Origin: Cloeon dipterum
Taxonomy: Eukaryota; Arthropoda; Insecta; Ephemeroptera; Baetidae
Assembly: GCF_949628265.1 (NCBI RefSeq)
Contig: NC_088789.1
Span: 10,904,886 to 10,968,885, forward strand
Length of the DNA: 64,000 nucleotides
Direction: 5' to 3'
Part shown: positions 1-13,959 of the stretch, piece after piece
How the letters are laid out: the number at the start of each line of letters is the position of its first letter
How positions within the stretch are numbered: position 1 is the first letter of the stretch
Program-made: the position numbers and the translations under genes
The notes under the pieces: generated by a model
What the model was told of the DNA's origin: nothing
Database searches by the model: none
Seen by the model: only the letters and a program-made list of their open reading frames with translations

Positions 1-2760
1 CTTGATAACTTTTGTAACACGATTGCTGCCGAGATAACTGACAGACAGGCAGCAAGTAGCAGCAGCAATTCAAATCCGAAATAATAAATGTGTCACCTTC
101 TCTCCCTCGTTCTCTCAAATGATGTTTGCGCGACAAAAGTGCACGCCGGATTTTTCTCTCAAGCACTGCTTGATTAAATTACGCATAATAGCTTTTAATG
201 ATCTGTACGTTATAATCATTTTGTTGCTCCGGTGCTGGCCAAGAGTCCAACACCTCGTACAATCGAGATGCGATCTGCAGATAAACGTGCGGATACATTC
301 ACATGCATTAATCATCGAGCGCCGGATTTCTTTGCTCGCACTCTCTCCGCGCGATGCTCAATGAGTTTTTATCGCATATCGGATTTCTCACAGACCGGTA
401 CTGATCTTCTAAAGTTACACAATATTTTCCCTCACTCAATCATGAATAGAATTCAACCCTTAATCCTATTGTCTGTCGCGAGAGAGCGATTTAAGAAAGA
501 GAGGATGCATGCCGAGCGAGACGCGCAGCAAAAGTATTTTCTTGCGAAAATGTATTCTCCGCTGATGCCAGTTTCCTCTCTCTGCTTCTGCTCTCGCTCA
601 CTCGCTTGCTGGCTGACTGGCTGGCTGGCCCGATCAGAGGACGGGTTTTTGTTTTTGCATACAACTCGACACTAAGAGAGTATGCTTCGGTCATGGTCTT
701 ACATACGAAAGAGAGGCGCTGCGGAGGATGCCTTATCTTTTATTCCGCCTTATTATTCCCCACTGCATTATTTTTATGTTCCAATTTCTTCTTCTCTGCG
801 CAGGCGAATAAAAGAAATAAGAAAGAGGGCAGATAAAAAGCAAACTCTTCAAAAGAAAGGAGACAAACACGAACGAAGGAGGAATGAAGAGAGTATACAT
901 ATATAAAATGGTATTCAGATAATGCTGCTCTGTTCTGCGCAGCATTTCAAAGAGCTGCTCTGCTGGCGATCGAACTGCACATGCGAATATCGCTCTTCGG
1001 CCATCACTTGCCAGGGAATGAATGAATGTTATAACGTATAATATTTTTTTAAAATCCGAATTTTGCTTCAAATATTCTGGAGCAGAATTTTTGTAAAATT
1101 ATCTCCACAAACGCAATGAGGGATAAATAAAAAAATAAAATATATTAACATATATATTTCCAACAAAATCAGAGCCACTGTGTTGAGTGCAACAGAAAAT
1201 AAAACTTCTTGACAGAATCGTAGATAGCCAATAACTCCCTGCAATTAAGAAGAGACTTGCAATGGTGTTTCTTAATTGCCGATGTGGCTACACCAATACT
1301 TGGCGCCGACTTTTTAGCACATTTTCGGCTCTCAGTCCATTTGGACAATGCGACTAATCATCCATACAGGTGCTTCTGACCTTAAAAAGTTTAAATTATT
1401 TGATAACCTTCGATTAAGGTGAATTATTTATACGGTGTCCTCCAGTCTCCACATTGCCTCTCTTGCCTGTGCTGCCACAGTCTAGAGGCGTGTTCTACTT
1501 GAGCAATTATTATTTTAGTAACAATGCACACATGGTTGGCTCCAGCGTGAGACGTGCTCGCCAACACCCTCGCCGCCGCTCAAAATAGCTACTTTAAGTG
1601 AGGCTTATATTCCGTTGTATTTAATTTATTATTGATGCTCGGATGCGGTACTCCAGCGCAATTAAAACACACCGCGCGCACTCACTGTGAGTTATAAATC
1701 ATATAAAAGTAAGGGGATACGCTTCCAACAGCCATGCAACATTTTACTACAAAGTTGCGCCATCTCCCATAAATTTACGGTGCTTCGTCTTCTTCACAGA
1801 AATTCTATTTAAAAGTTTTCAGTTAGAAACTAAATACGTGCAGTGAAAATTACTAATAAACCGTGAATTGTAAACGACGAAACTAATTGGTTTGCACCGA
1901 AATACCCAAGTGTAAAAGGAATATTTATTGTACTCTCCAACCTCAGTGCAGATTGAAATGAAACGATGAGTGTGAAAAGCATAAATCGAGGGACAAGTAA
2001 CTCATTAATAATTTCACTATACAGTCTCTAAGCTTCAGAATGTATTTCACCATTTAGCTGTTTCTGGATGAGACCTTGAAAAGTGTTATTTGCTTGGTGG
2101 ACGTTTATATTATTATTTTTATCATTTATATAAAAATATTAAATTTAAATTATAAATTTAAGAACAAGCATCACACAAAATTATTGTTAGGTTGAATTTT
2201 GAATAATGATTGTGTCGGAATGCTGCTCTCCAGTTTGAAACTAAAGTAGTGTACAGATGACTCCTTGGTGGAGCTGGCGAGTCTCAGATTGAACAATACT
2301 TGCGCATTCACGGCCCTGCCAGAGAACAAGAGGCTTTGTCTGATGCTCGGCGCCTTGGCTTTCAGACTAGAAGGGGTCGTGACCTTTAAAAACCAGACAC
2401 CATTTCATTTATAATAAATGATACTGAAAAAATCCAGATCGTACTTTTCTGCCAACAACGAGCACAAATCATTTGTAGAATTTTTGAAACTCCTACTAAA
2501 TTTTAATTCGAATCATAAGAAGTGCACTAAATACGAGCTGAACCAATGCATCCCAAAACATTAAAATAATTAAAATCCAAGGGCTTTTGACAAGTTATGC
2601 AAATTACAATAATTTTATGGTAAATCTTTGTGCTTTTTTTTCAAAATTGCGTTGATTTTTGCTCTGACCGTGGAATTTTTAAAATTTAATAATAGTCCCT
2701 TTAAAAATGTTAAAAGGATATTGTGTAAACTCGCTAGGTCCAATTATCAAACTCCTCCTT
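1..2760. other. Gene-free AT-rich DNA
   Basis: No reading frame here has a recognisable domain, good splice sites or coding-like composition. The open frames are short and low-complexity. I see no RNA gene. It probably lies upstream of, or in a long 5' intron of, the SoxD gene to the right, but nothing in the sequence proves that. Confidence 0.6.
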
Positions 2761-2764
2761 CAAA

Positions 2765-3160
2765 CTCCAAAGTGGCGCCTTCCCACTTTCCTTCGGGCAT
2801 GCGGATCACTCTTTTGGCTGAACGCAGCGCGCCGCCGATTGGAGCAGAGAAGAATCGGTGAGATTCCCATTGTGGTGCGTCTGCTCTGTGAATCGCAGAG
2901 ACACAATAGCCGTTGCGCCTGGCACAACAATAGCGGGCGGCCGGGACAACAGGTAGTCGGCGGCGACGGCGCTCGCTGATTGGGCGGCGCCGCGGCTGCG
3001 GGCGGCGCTCCACAATGGCAGGTGCAGCAGCTATTGTTCTCGCTGCGCGTCGACAAAGCGCCGCCAACACAATCGGCTGCTGAGCTGTGGCCGGGCGAGC
3101 AGAGTCGCATCCGCGCGCGCACCGCGATACTCGCTCGCACCAGGGGAAGGGTATGCAACT
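2765..3160. promoter_or_regulatory. CpG-rich block with clustered SOX-type motifs; candidate promoter or enhancer
   Basis: A sharply GC- and CpG-rich block in AT-rich surroundings. It contains inverted CCAAT boxes (ATTGG at about 2839 and 2979) and six copies of ACAAT/ATTGT between 2869 and 3073. Two of these (2926-2933, and 3031-3038 in reverse) match the SOX consensus AACAATAG, and one (3011-3018) reads CACAATGG. An ACAAAG core is at 3053. Donor-like sites (GTGAGA at about 2857, GTATGC at about 3150) would allow a plus-strand first exon. The role as a SoxD promoter or autoregulatory element is inferred; no TATA box or start site is identifiable. Confidence 0.4.
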
Positions 3161-3958
3161 CGCCAGACGTCCGCGTCTTCAATTGCATAAACGCCAGGAA
3201 AGGAGTTGATTCGGTGCATTTTCCTTGTGTTCCGTGCACAGATGAAAATAATCGATGGAAAATTTTAATACAAGGAAATTAATTCAATGTTATTTTGTTT
3301 GGTTGAATGACGTGATAGATAAAATATCTTTAAATGTCTTATTTGAAGGCAAAAAATAACGCTTTCTTAGTCGTTCATAAAATTAAGTTTGTACATATGT
3401 ACCAGACAAATTTACATCATTGCTAAAAATTAAAATCTCAATAATTTTAAATTGTTTCTTCTTTTCGAAAAACTTCCCCTGATACCTTTTTGCATTTCAA
3501 TATGTATTGCATTCCTATTTTTTCTTAAGAAGCATCTAATTTCCTCATAAAATCCTTATCGAACCCACTGCTTTTTATTATAATAAACAAATTTTCCTTG
3601 AGCTGAAAGACTGTTCCATCAGCATCCGCAGGGCCACGTCAGCGTAAGTTCTCCCTTTCAAAAAGTGCCTGAACACAGGGCCCTTTATTCGAATTCAATT
3701 TTAAAGCGTCCGCTAGCTGTGCCGCTGTTTCAGCAGCCGCTTGCACGCGGTTCGTGTAAGAGGATTTAATCGGCATTGCTCGGCACAAAGACAATTTCCA
3801 CCACGGTGCGCCTCGTAATGCACCAAGCACACAGGCTCTTTCGCCAGGGCTATTCATCGGGCCCCCTTTATTTTTCACAAATTACAATCGCCAGAGTTTC
3901 AATAAACAGAGAAGCTCTTTTATGTCGCGCTTTGTCTTTGCCCACATAAAACCTTTGC

Positions 3959-3962
<4 letters not shown>

Positions 3963-4033
<71 letters not shown>
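3963..4033. repeat. (GA)n microsatellite
   Basis: An almost uninterrupted run of GA dinucleotides, about 35 units, ending in GGAGACGG. On the opposite strand it creates Ser-Leu repeat frames that are artefacts. Long GA tracts can act as GAGA-factor sites in insects; that role is not shown here. Confidence 0.95.
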
Positions 4034-4037
<4 letters not shown>

Positions 4038-4678
4038 CGGGCCCGGACCAATTCAAAGGGGGAATTAAAATTACACGCCAATCTTTCAAAGTGGTCCGTT
4101 CTTAATAACACGGCTAGAATAGCGAACGAGCTTGCTCTTTTCAAAATAGGTATTATTTCAGGCATTGAGCAGCGGCGGGCAAGAAACGTAGCATTTTTGC
4201 ATGAATATATACCTCGTTCGTTTTGTGCCCGTGGAATCAGCGTTGCGCCCGATTTTCCTGTTAGCACAGGGTGGTGGTGATGTTGCCTTCAACTCTCGCG
4301 CTGCGAATTGATTTTTTTCCGCGGCTCACAAAGGGAAATAAGAGTTGGATGCCGAGCGAGTTTCTGGTTCGTTCTCTCTGCTGCTGCTGCCGGCGCTTGC
4401 TTTATTATTTTCCGTCTGTCTGTCGAATGGGAAAGAAGAGCGAACGAGCAAGCGAGAGCGAACAAATGTATTCAGAGAGCACTTTGTGCCGTGTTGTTCT
4501 CCCGTACAATTATTTTCCGTGAAAAGCTGCGAGCGAAGAGCAGCTTCCCGATCCTTTCCGGCGCGCTCTGCGAGTTCCATTTTGTTTCTGTTAAGCAGAA
4601 TTTGCTGAAGCTTTCCTTCCTCTCTCTCACTCTCTGGTGAGCGCAAATTTACATTTTATTCTCCGCAGGCTCAAGTTT

Positions 4679-4694
4679 GAGAGAGAGAGAGAGA
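4679..4694. repeat. Short (GA)n run
   Basis: Eight GA units in a non-coding region with several other purine- or pyrimidine-rich patches nearby. Confidence 0.8.
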
Positions 4695-7600
4695 CGCACA
4701 CACTAACTTTGTTGTGTTTTGCTACTGCTCGGAAATTCGCAACTCTCTGCTCTTTCGGTTTTTAGGTTGTGCGTCGAGTCGAAAATGCGCCCGTTTGTGC
4801 ATTTTTCTGTCCCAGAAAGGAAGGGTGAAATGTAAAGCAAATTTGCTTATATACAAACGACCGATTTCCCGTATCATAAAAACCAAACTGAAAAAGTCAT
4901 TCTCCTGTAATTAAAAACGCTTTCAGTGAATGTTTTTCGAATTAAAAAGCATGAGTGTAAATTTTCAACCAAAACCCGTCGGCACACAGTCTGTAATTGA
5001 AACGCGACGCACACGCTACAAAGAGAATTATTTGCGCGCGCGTCTGTCAAATTGGCTATTTATTTATCATTTTTCAATAGGATTGATGAAAACCGAAAAC
5101 CTTTCAAATGCGAATTGACATAAATTTGCGTACTTAATCGAAAATGCTGCCGATATGCGTGTGCGTCACTCCAACCGCAAAATATTCACACAGCGCTGAA
5201 CACACGTGTTTTACACTCCGGGAATTGTGATAATGAAGCGCGACTTGTGATAAATTTTCAATGTTGTAAATAAAATAAAACCCTTTTTGCTGATGGTGCC
5301 TGTGTGCTGGCGTATAAAACCCTTTGATTGGTCGCAGCAAAAACAAAACGAACGTGGATGACAGTCAAAGGGACCAAAACGTCCGAGAGCGGATTCGCGC
5401 GTTTCATCATCAAAATGATGCCAACGCTTCAGCGACCCACACGAAATGAAAATCGGAAATAATGACAAGCGATGGGAATCTGAAAAATCAGATACCCCGG
5501 GCTTTATCCTACCGAAATTGTAATTTTTCATTATTCTGGGCGACAATGAGCGAAAAAATTAATCTGAAGCGTATTGGAGCGAGCTTTTGTAATTTTCCAG
5601 CACAGAGGGTTGCGAAATAAAAAGCGGCATAATTCAAATTGTGTGTGCGTGTGTTGTGCATGTAAAAAGCTGGTGTACATGCGCACGTATATTTTGTGCG
5701 AGTGCTTTTGAATGCGTTCCGAGCATTATTTTCACGTTCGAAAGAGTCGGCTGCGCAGCAAAATATACATATATAATCACGTTTTGTACTGCCGTCGCTT
5801 GTTTTTGTGAGTGTGTGCCTGCGCTAATGACTTTATTTGTTTTTGCCCGCGGCGTGCTGCCATTGTGTTTGTACATTATTGATGGAATTTATCGGAGCAT
5901 GCCAATATTGTGCTGATGCAAACACACACATATAAATATGCGTATATTTACATACAAACCACTCGCTCTCGGCAACAGCCCCGCATTTGCACGTGCGAAA
6001 CAATCAATTCGCATATCGTTCCTTGTTTGCAGGTGTTTAAAAATTGCTCGCGGTTGATCAGAAAAAGAAGCATATTTTTAGAACAAAAATGTGATTTGGC
6101 AGCATTCTTTTGATTAAATTAATTTATTTACTGATTTTCACCTTTTTCTATCTTTGCATAAACAAATAATTGTTTATTTTCAAAATGCTGAAATTTCATT
6201 TTTGACCAGGATTTTTTTACAATTCACCTGTCACTTATTATTATATTCATCAGAGAACTAGATATGAGAAAATAATTTGCCAAGATAAAGAGACACATGA
6301 ATGGTGTAGCAGCTTTACATATATCGTCAGATAGTGCCGAGTGCTGTTGATAATGATGATGAAGACACATTTTCAAGTCTTCATCAATGCCTCTGACTCC
6401 AACCTCGAATAAATTACACACGCACTCGAATAATACTGCAATTAAAGTTTATGGACTTGAAAAATCGCCGGCTCGCATTTACATTCACAATCAGCGCGAG
6501 AATAAGAAAATCGCAAGCAAGGCTAAACAAGTTTCGGTTTTGTATTTATCGAGCGAGGAGGCACCACAGTGTAATAATCATCATAATGCCGATGATCAAA
6601 GCTGTGCGAGAGAGAAAAAGAAACTCACTTAGTTACTAAAAAGCGGCAATATCATCGCAGATTTATGTGCATTGTGCACGTCTCCTCTTCTATTAACGAA
6701 CCGGTTTTTTGATATACACGCGGGAAGGACGCGACACAAAAGTAAGAAATCAAAGCGCGTCCTGCACATCACCGCGCGTCACGTGAGATTTTATTGCCTC
6801 GCTTTTATAGCTGCAGGAATCAATGCTGAGCTGCCTGATTATAAGGAGAGAAAATTTTTAATTAATCCATCGCAAGTGTGTGTGTGTACTTGCCAGCAGT
6901 CCGCACAGCTAAAAAGACGGTCATAAAAATTAATTTACCCAGAAAGGTAGCCGGCTTGCCTAATCATCACTTGGGGGTCGAGAGGTCCTGTGAAAGAGTC
7001 GTCCGATTGCGAAATGAAACATGGATACCGCTCTGGCATGCGCTTTTTTATGGCCAAATTAACGCACCGCATCATTTTTGACGCTAGCCGCGCCGCATTT
7101 AAGTGTAAATTTTATATACTGTTAATTTTCTGCGTTAGCTACTTTACGGAAAAGAATTTCAGAAAATTCCTTTCGTGGTGAAAGAAAAATCAAGGATTGA
7201 AAAGTGCTCGGAGCAGAGCAATCCGTTTTCTAAAGTTTTCTGATCCTCGCCAAGATAGAGGCTATGCGGCCAACTTTTGTTTCCCTTTGCGGACCTTTGA
7301 GCCGTGACCAGATAGCTCTTCGGAAGATGAATTTTCGTAAAGATTTCTCACACTCGCTGAGCGCACATTCCATCCAAATGACACCAAATTTCACAAAACC
7401 ACTTTAAATTCTCGCCGGCTCTCAGCTTACAAGAGCAATAAATCTCAAGCACAGTTGGTAGACTGCAAAAAGAAAAGGAAAGTGAGCTTAGGTGTCTGTT
7501 CAGTGTAAACGAAAAACCATTCTTTTATCTGACGCCGCAAGCACGCCATAAGAAAGAAGGGGGTGAGGCAAAAAGACAAGAAAGAAACGCGAGCGCGGCG

Positions 7601-10600
7601 TCTAGTTTTGTGGCGTCAGTACTTGTGCTCTGTGTGTGCTTTTGATAATGCTCTTAAGAGCGCGAGATGAGGATAATAGCTCGCAGAACACAGCGGCGGC
7701 TGCTTCGTCTAATATTTTATTTAAAACGCAGCCACTCAACTCTTCTTTTATCTGGGGCCGCGCGGCCGCCTCTGCCGCACCGCTCTAATTTTAGAACAAA
7801 AGTTTCTATAAAACAGATCACCATGCATGGAGGACTAATTGTGTTTATAATACCCGCCGCTGTTCAAAAAATGCACCATGACTTATGTCACTAGATTTCG
7901 CCTAGATTCCGACTGTGATGACACTCTTTGGAACGCCTTTGTAAACAATCGTCGGCCCCCTTTTATGATCTCGACAGTGATTTTACTGCCGATTTTGACG
8001 CTGATTTATAGCTCTTTGTGTGCTCTTCTCATAATGACTGTTTCTTTTGGCAACTAGTTCGAGTCTGTGTTTTTGAAAAACAAAATAAAATTTGTCGTCC
8101 TCACTAATTTCTGATTATTCTAAAAGTATATTTAAATCCAAAATTCTCTTGCTATTTTGGTACAAGGGAAATGAACAAGAGCCTATACTTTGTTACATCT
8201 TTTGATTTCTTCTTGACCTCCTCTCCTTACTTCTTTCGACGAGCTCACACTACGTCTCGAAGCTTTTTTGCTACACACGGGTTCACCCCGTGTAAATTTT
8301 TGAAATGCGAGTGTGGGAGTGCCATGTGTTTCGCGTCAAACTCGAGCATGCACGCCGTCATTTTCTCGGTTCAATGCTTTCATTGCTGGAGCGGCGCAGG
8401 CACACAAACTTCTGCAAAGCTGCATTTATCTGCGTAAAAATATACCCTGCTGGCGTGAGACCTGCGCTGGATCGTAAAAATTAAAACCGGAGCGACACCC
8501 ATAACAAATGCGAATGTTAAACGGTAAAAATTTTCACTGGTATCGGATTTTATTATTCCCTTCACGGTTTCATATCTTCCTGAAACAGTAAAAATTAAAA
8601 GGCGGCCGCCGAATGAGTGAAGTGAGCGGAGAATCGGATTTTCCATAAAATTCTATTTCGGTGTTTGTCGCCGCACGTCAGCTCTTGTTTTAAATTTATG
8701 CATTTAATTTAGAGCCCATCCGCGCGCGTTGATCTATTTCTGAGGAAATCCCGCTTTATGAGGCACATCATTTTTTAACACCATTCCGTTTCTCCATCCA
8801 AATTAACCCCTCCGAAATAAATTTGACGCTTGTATAATTGTTCCATTTCAATAATAAGACAGGCGCTGCTTTTTGACAGCCACAAACTGAGAGGAACAAG
8901 ATGTTACGCTCAAGTAATTATTTCATCAAAAGTGAAGAGCCTGAGCTGCTGCTAGTGTCCTCTCTTTTCCCGCTTCTTGCTCACATCGGACCCGAGCGGT
9001 GACAAAAAATAGAAAATATGTGCGTATGTGTGACACGCACACAGGATGTTTTAAAAATTTGGAGCTCTCCACAAAGATAATGTCGAACAGGTGTGGGTTA
9101 TGGTCTCCGCTGCTGCTGCTCTCTTCATCTTTGTGATCCGGGTAAAACATCTTGTGATCTCTTTCTCGAGACACGTATCTATTCCACATTCTGCCGCTCC
9201 GGTAAATCTTCATCTCTTTTCGTTATCGCCAGCAATAAAGGAATTCGCGTATAATTCCGCTGGACAGCTTTCGAAAGAGAGATTTTGCCGCGGCTGCGCG
9301 CTCGGCATCTTCGCCGAATAATTGGAAGAGATCTAGACAAAAGTGCGAGGATGGAGCCGTCAACCCCGATCTTCCTCCCGCTTGACACTTTAATCGGATA
9401 ATCGGCTGAAGTTTCAGTGCAGCCGTCGTTTTGTATTTCACCGAAAATACATCAATGGCTGGTAAAAACGCCCAATTTGCTGGGTTTGATATTAGCAAAA
9501 AGTGCTCGTTTGCTATAATATGCGTATAAACCCGTGTCGATCTATAGTTGGATGTGCTCTTTGTGCGTGTTGTGTCTCGTTTGTTTGTCCCGGTGGTTGG
9601 CTTGGTTGGGTGCCTGCTTCACAAGAGAACTTGTGTGTGTATGTATAATGGAACGACGACCCAACAGTAGCGCACAGGGTGGAATATCTACATAATTGAA
9701 TGGCAGCGTTTTGCAATGGCAGCAGCTCACAATGTGTACACAAAGCAACTCCCACAAACAGCAGCGACAATAATTTCAATGGCACAATCGTCAACATCAT
9801 CAAATTTCTGCGCAGCTTACACGTGTAATGCAAAAGCGAGCCGAGCGCACGTATACCATAATGGCAACAACAAATAATATTAATACGACGCACATAATAC
9901 CCCTTTGATGCCGCTGCTTGCACAATATCGCGTATTTAGAATGCTGATGAGACTGTCGCCGCGTGTTTTGGTAATGAGCGAGCAAACTTTCGACAAAGAG
10001 ACGAGTGTGTTCTGCTCTTGCTTTGACGCACTGTATATAAACCATGGGGATAGATTTGCCCTTACGAATTGAGCTTACTCGGTTCAGCAGCCTTCTTTAT
10101 CAAATAGCGGAAATAGCAAAATACTCGATATCTGACAGCGCGTTTGTGTCAAAATTTAAAAATATCAACAGCCGACACATTTCCATCTTTAAAAATTGTT
10201 ATTTTTCTCCCTCCGTTCAACTCATACTTACACAGCAAATTTTCTTACCCTTTCCTTTTTTTCTTTGAATATTATTTAAAAGAAATAAGTGAGGCCAAAT
10301 TTTATTGCTAAATAATCTTCCTTTAGAATCATCCAATATAATCGCAGTGTCTGAGCAAAAATCTGTCTTTTCACAATCTAAATTAGAGCTGTTTGATATG
10401 TTCAGCTTTTTTGGAAAATTCTTTCATTTCTCGCGTCTCTTGAAGTTTTGTTGAAAGCTCAATACTCATCAAAGATCAGAGGGAGCTCAACCAAGCACCA
10501 CTGACGTGAAAAAATAATTGATTGTACGCGTTTTTGCCGAGACAAAATGCGGTGAAATTCAAAAGATATGGAATTGACGCTAATTTGTCACAAGCTGAAA

Positions 10601-13600
10601 TGCGTGAATATTTTCCGAGGCACCTCACATTCGAGTGTCTGCTGGCGCGGGGTGCGAATAATGCAAATGCGGAAGTGCGAAAAACAACACAAAAAACCGC
10701 GAGTGCGCGTGTGAGGCAAAAAAGAGAGCTGCACGTTTCGTTTTGAACCCCTTTATCACACTTTTGTGCGAAAATTACACCGGCAAATGCAACTGCGGCG
10801 CGCGCGGGTGTAAAAATCGCGCCGCCCGCTGAAAGGGAGGGTGTACAAGCGTGCAAGCGGAGGCATCACGGTGTGCAAAAAGCCGCTTTATCGACGAGCA
10901 CAATGGCAATAATTATCGCACACAAACATCTCCTCCTCCCATGTCGCGAGCGCTTTTGACGAAAGCGTTCACGCATCGCCCGCTCGCGGTAGATCAAGTG
11001 CAACTCCCATTCCGCTCGACTGGACCTGATTGTCGCGAGAAATATGCAAATCATGCTAGATTTGTTATGAAGGTAGATATAACGGAGTCAATTGAACCGT
11101 TCGTGGGGTGAAATCCGCACTCGTAATCGGCACTAATAATGTGCAAAATCATTTTGAGCTAATATCCGCGCACGAGCAGTTTTGAATTGAAAACATTTTT
11201 AGATTCTCAAACCAAAAAAAAAAAAACACTTGTGTACTCAAAAGAGCTGCTAATCTCATTTGCAAAGCAGTATGTAGTGCTTTTTATATAAAAAGTAAAG
11301 AAATAAAAAAGGACTAATCGAAATTGCATTATCAATAATAGAGAAAAATCCAAGTTTAAAATTTCTCTTGATAATCCCTTCAAATCCTTGAAAATTACAG
11401 AAGTTTTAAGCCCCGCGATTTTAAACATTTTGAGCTGTCACAAAAGTCTGCTTACAGTTAAAAGAAAACTTCAAATTTAATTAGGTTGCGATAAATGCAG
11501 ACACAGCCTGGCATATCATACGGTACCGACTCTGCCTCGCCTCCATTACCAGTATTTACCCGCACCTATCAGCCAACGCGCAGCACACGCATGTCGAGCA
11601 ACAAAAGTGCTTGCGCCGTTTAATTAAAATCGGCGGCGGCAACGCAGCAACATCAGCCGGGCTCAAACAGCTACGAATTGAAATCTATTATCCATTAACG
11701 AGCGAGGATGCGACCGTGTGTTTGTGTTTGTGTGTGCTGAAAGCATAAATATTCAATAACATAATGTTTTTGTCGATTCAAATAGTAGCGTACATCAGCG
11801 CCATTCACGGTGGTGATCATCTGCCGGATAGGTGCATACTCAATTTTAGAGCCAGCGGCGTTCTGTGCCGTGCATACCTGGCAGCAGCGTGTTTCAATTT
11901 TGCAGCAGTCGGCATATGTGTAGGCTTGGCGCGGATGATGGCTGCCGCTATTAATAATACACTAACTAAATCATCGAGTCGTTGATAATATTGGCTGCTT
12001 TGATATTAGCATGAACAAACCATACACAACATGAATTCATCACGAGCGAATGAAACTGCTGCGCCTGTATGCTTTGCTGAGGATAATGCCGCGCGCGCCA
12101 TCAATGCAATATTATGTATGCCTGTTTGGATTAAAATTCTGTATGTGCTGACGCGAGGTGGGGCTGCTTTTTGTTGACAAATCCGCCAATGAGCGACTAA
12201 TTAACTAATGGCAGTTATTAGCATTGTGCGGGTGCATGCAAAAATTTACGCCTGCACGCCTTTGTTGCGAGGGCGGCGCGCTTTTTATTCACGCGAGGGC
12301 GGCGTGCCGGGGTAATTAATTAATATTCCATCACAAAACAAGCAGTCGTGTGGCGCGAATTCGCGCTCGGCTGCCTTTTCGCGATTATTATTTTAAACGA
12401 GAAAAGCGCCTGGATTGCGAGTGAATGGCTGCTGCTGTTGATTTTTATCACAATCCGCTCGCGGATTAATTTGTTCGCACCTCGAGTTTTTGCACCACTC
12501 GTTTGAGAAGTCATCCAGAAAAATTAGTGCCCGATTCCTTTATCTTTCTCCCAATCATCGAAATACGCGCACAAGTTTAATTTTCACCACAGCAAGCACG
12601 CATACAATATATATAGAAAAAAATACTCTCTCCCTCAAACATTATTTTTAGGTTCGAAATATTGAGATTTGAAAAATCGTCCAGAGTCTATTTTTCATAA
12701 TCCCCTCCGTCAGACGAACAAGACTGTTTTTGTAGGACACTTTGTTGCTGATTTTATTTCTGGAAGTGAAATATATGAACAGCAAGACTGGAGCCGGCGT
12801 TGAGACCATTATCTGGCCTAATGGTGCAATGAATGGCCGGACCACATTAATTAGGCAGCCTCCGAAATAATCTTTTCCTAGCATCACGCTGAAATTAAGT
12901 GAAAATAGTCGGCGCTGTCAAAAAGATAATAATTTTCTTGTAGCGGAATGTTAGTTAATTCGGCAGCCACCCACGCGCAGAGCGGAAAAATGACTCACTC
13001 CACAGAAGACGCGCGTTTCTGTATTTTTGTTCAGGTGCCACGTGAAATGCCCACTAAATTTAACACTCGGCTGACGCGCGGGGACAAAATGCCGCTTCCA
13101 TAAAGTCAAAACAAGCACTATATTGTAAGAGGTTTATCGACTTTTTGTCCTCAAAAAAATTAATTAATTTATAACACAATTATCGCAGTCATTTCTTTAA
13201 AAGAGACATATAATACAAGGACAGAGAGCAAAAAAGTGCATATTCCACATTTTTCTGTAAATGCTAATTACTCCTGCCCAAAGTGCAATGTGGTCCAATT
13301 TGATAATTTATAATATATGTTTTACATAGCACCAATAACATGTGAATATCTGACCGTCAACATGCATGATGAGAACGTGACTCCGGTCAAATGATCCCGA
13401 AAGCACGATTTATTTGTCTCCGTTGAGTTCAAATTTCATTGTGTTATATTTTCTCAGATCGAGGTCAAAGCGTCAATAATCTCGACTAATGACCAAAAGC
13501 AGAATTTCTTTATTATCGAAGCAGCAGTTTCCAATCCCCCGATGCACAAAAGCGAGGGCCACTCGACATCGAATTCTCGACAAAAATCTGTGGTTAATTA

Positions 13601-13937
13601 GGCACGTGACCGAACCCCCTGAATCCCGCACAAAAAGGAAAACCACACAGCAGCACCCCCACGCGCGCGCGCGAATATGTGTGCAATACGCGTGCCACAC
13701 ACAAGGAAATAATTCTAACTGGCAGAGTCAGTGGTCCGGAAACGGCAAGAGGGATGCGGTTTCGAGATTTATTGTGCGCGACCGCTCGATATTTAAATAA
13801 ACAGAGAGTGAGTGAGCGCACAATATAATAATAATTCTCTCCCTCGTCTCGGCGCAAGTTTGTTTTAATAACTCCCCCGTCTGTGCGCTTATTGTGCATA
13901 CCCCCGCGCAATATGCTCCTCATCATGTTCGCTCGCC

Positions 13938-13959
13938 TGATGATGATGATGATGATGAA
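13938..13959. repeat. (GAT)n trinucleotide run
   Basis: About seven GAT/TGA units in non-coding DNA. Confidence 0.85.

Noticed and set aside
2760..3239. Ala/Arg-rich minus-strand open frames of 107-159 aa
   Set aside because: They are opened by the CpG-rich block; no domain and low-complexity composition.
3868..4267. Minus-strand frames with long Ser-Leu repeats
   Set aside because: They are translations of the (GA)n tract; no domain or splice context.
8050..8070. AGTTCGAGTCT resembling a tRNA B-box
   Set aside because: No A-box or acceptor stem at the right distance; not a tRNA gene.
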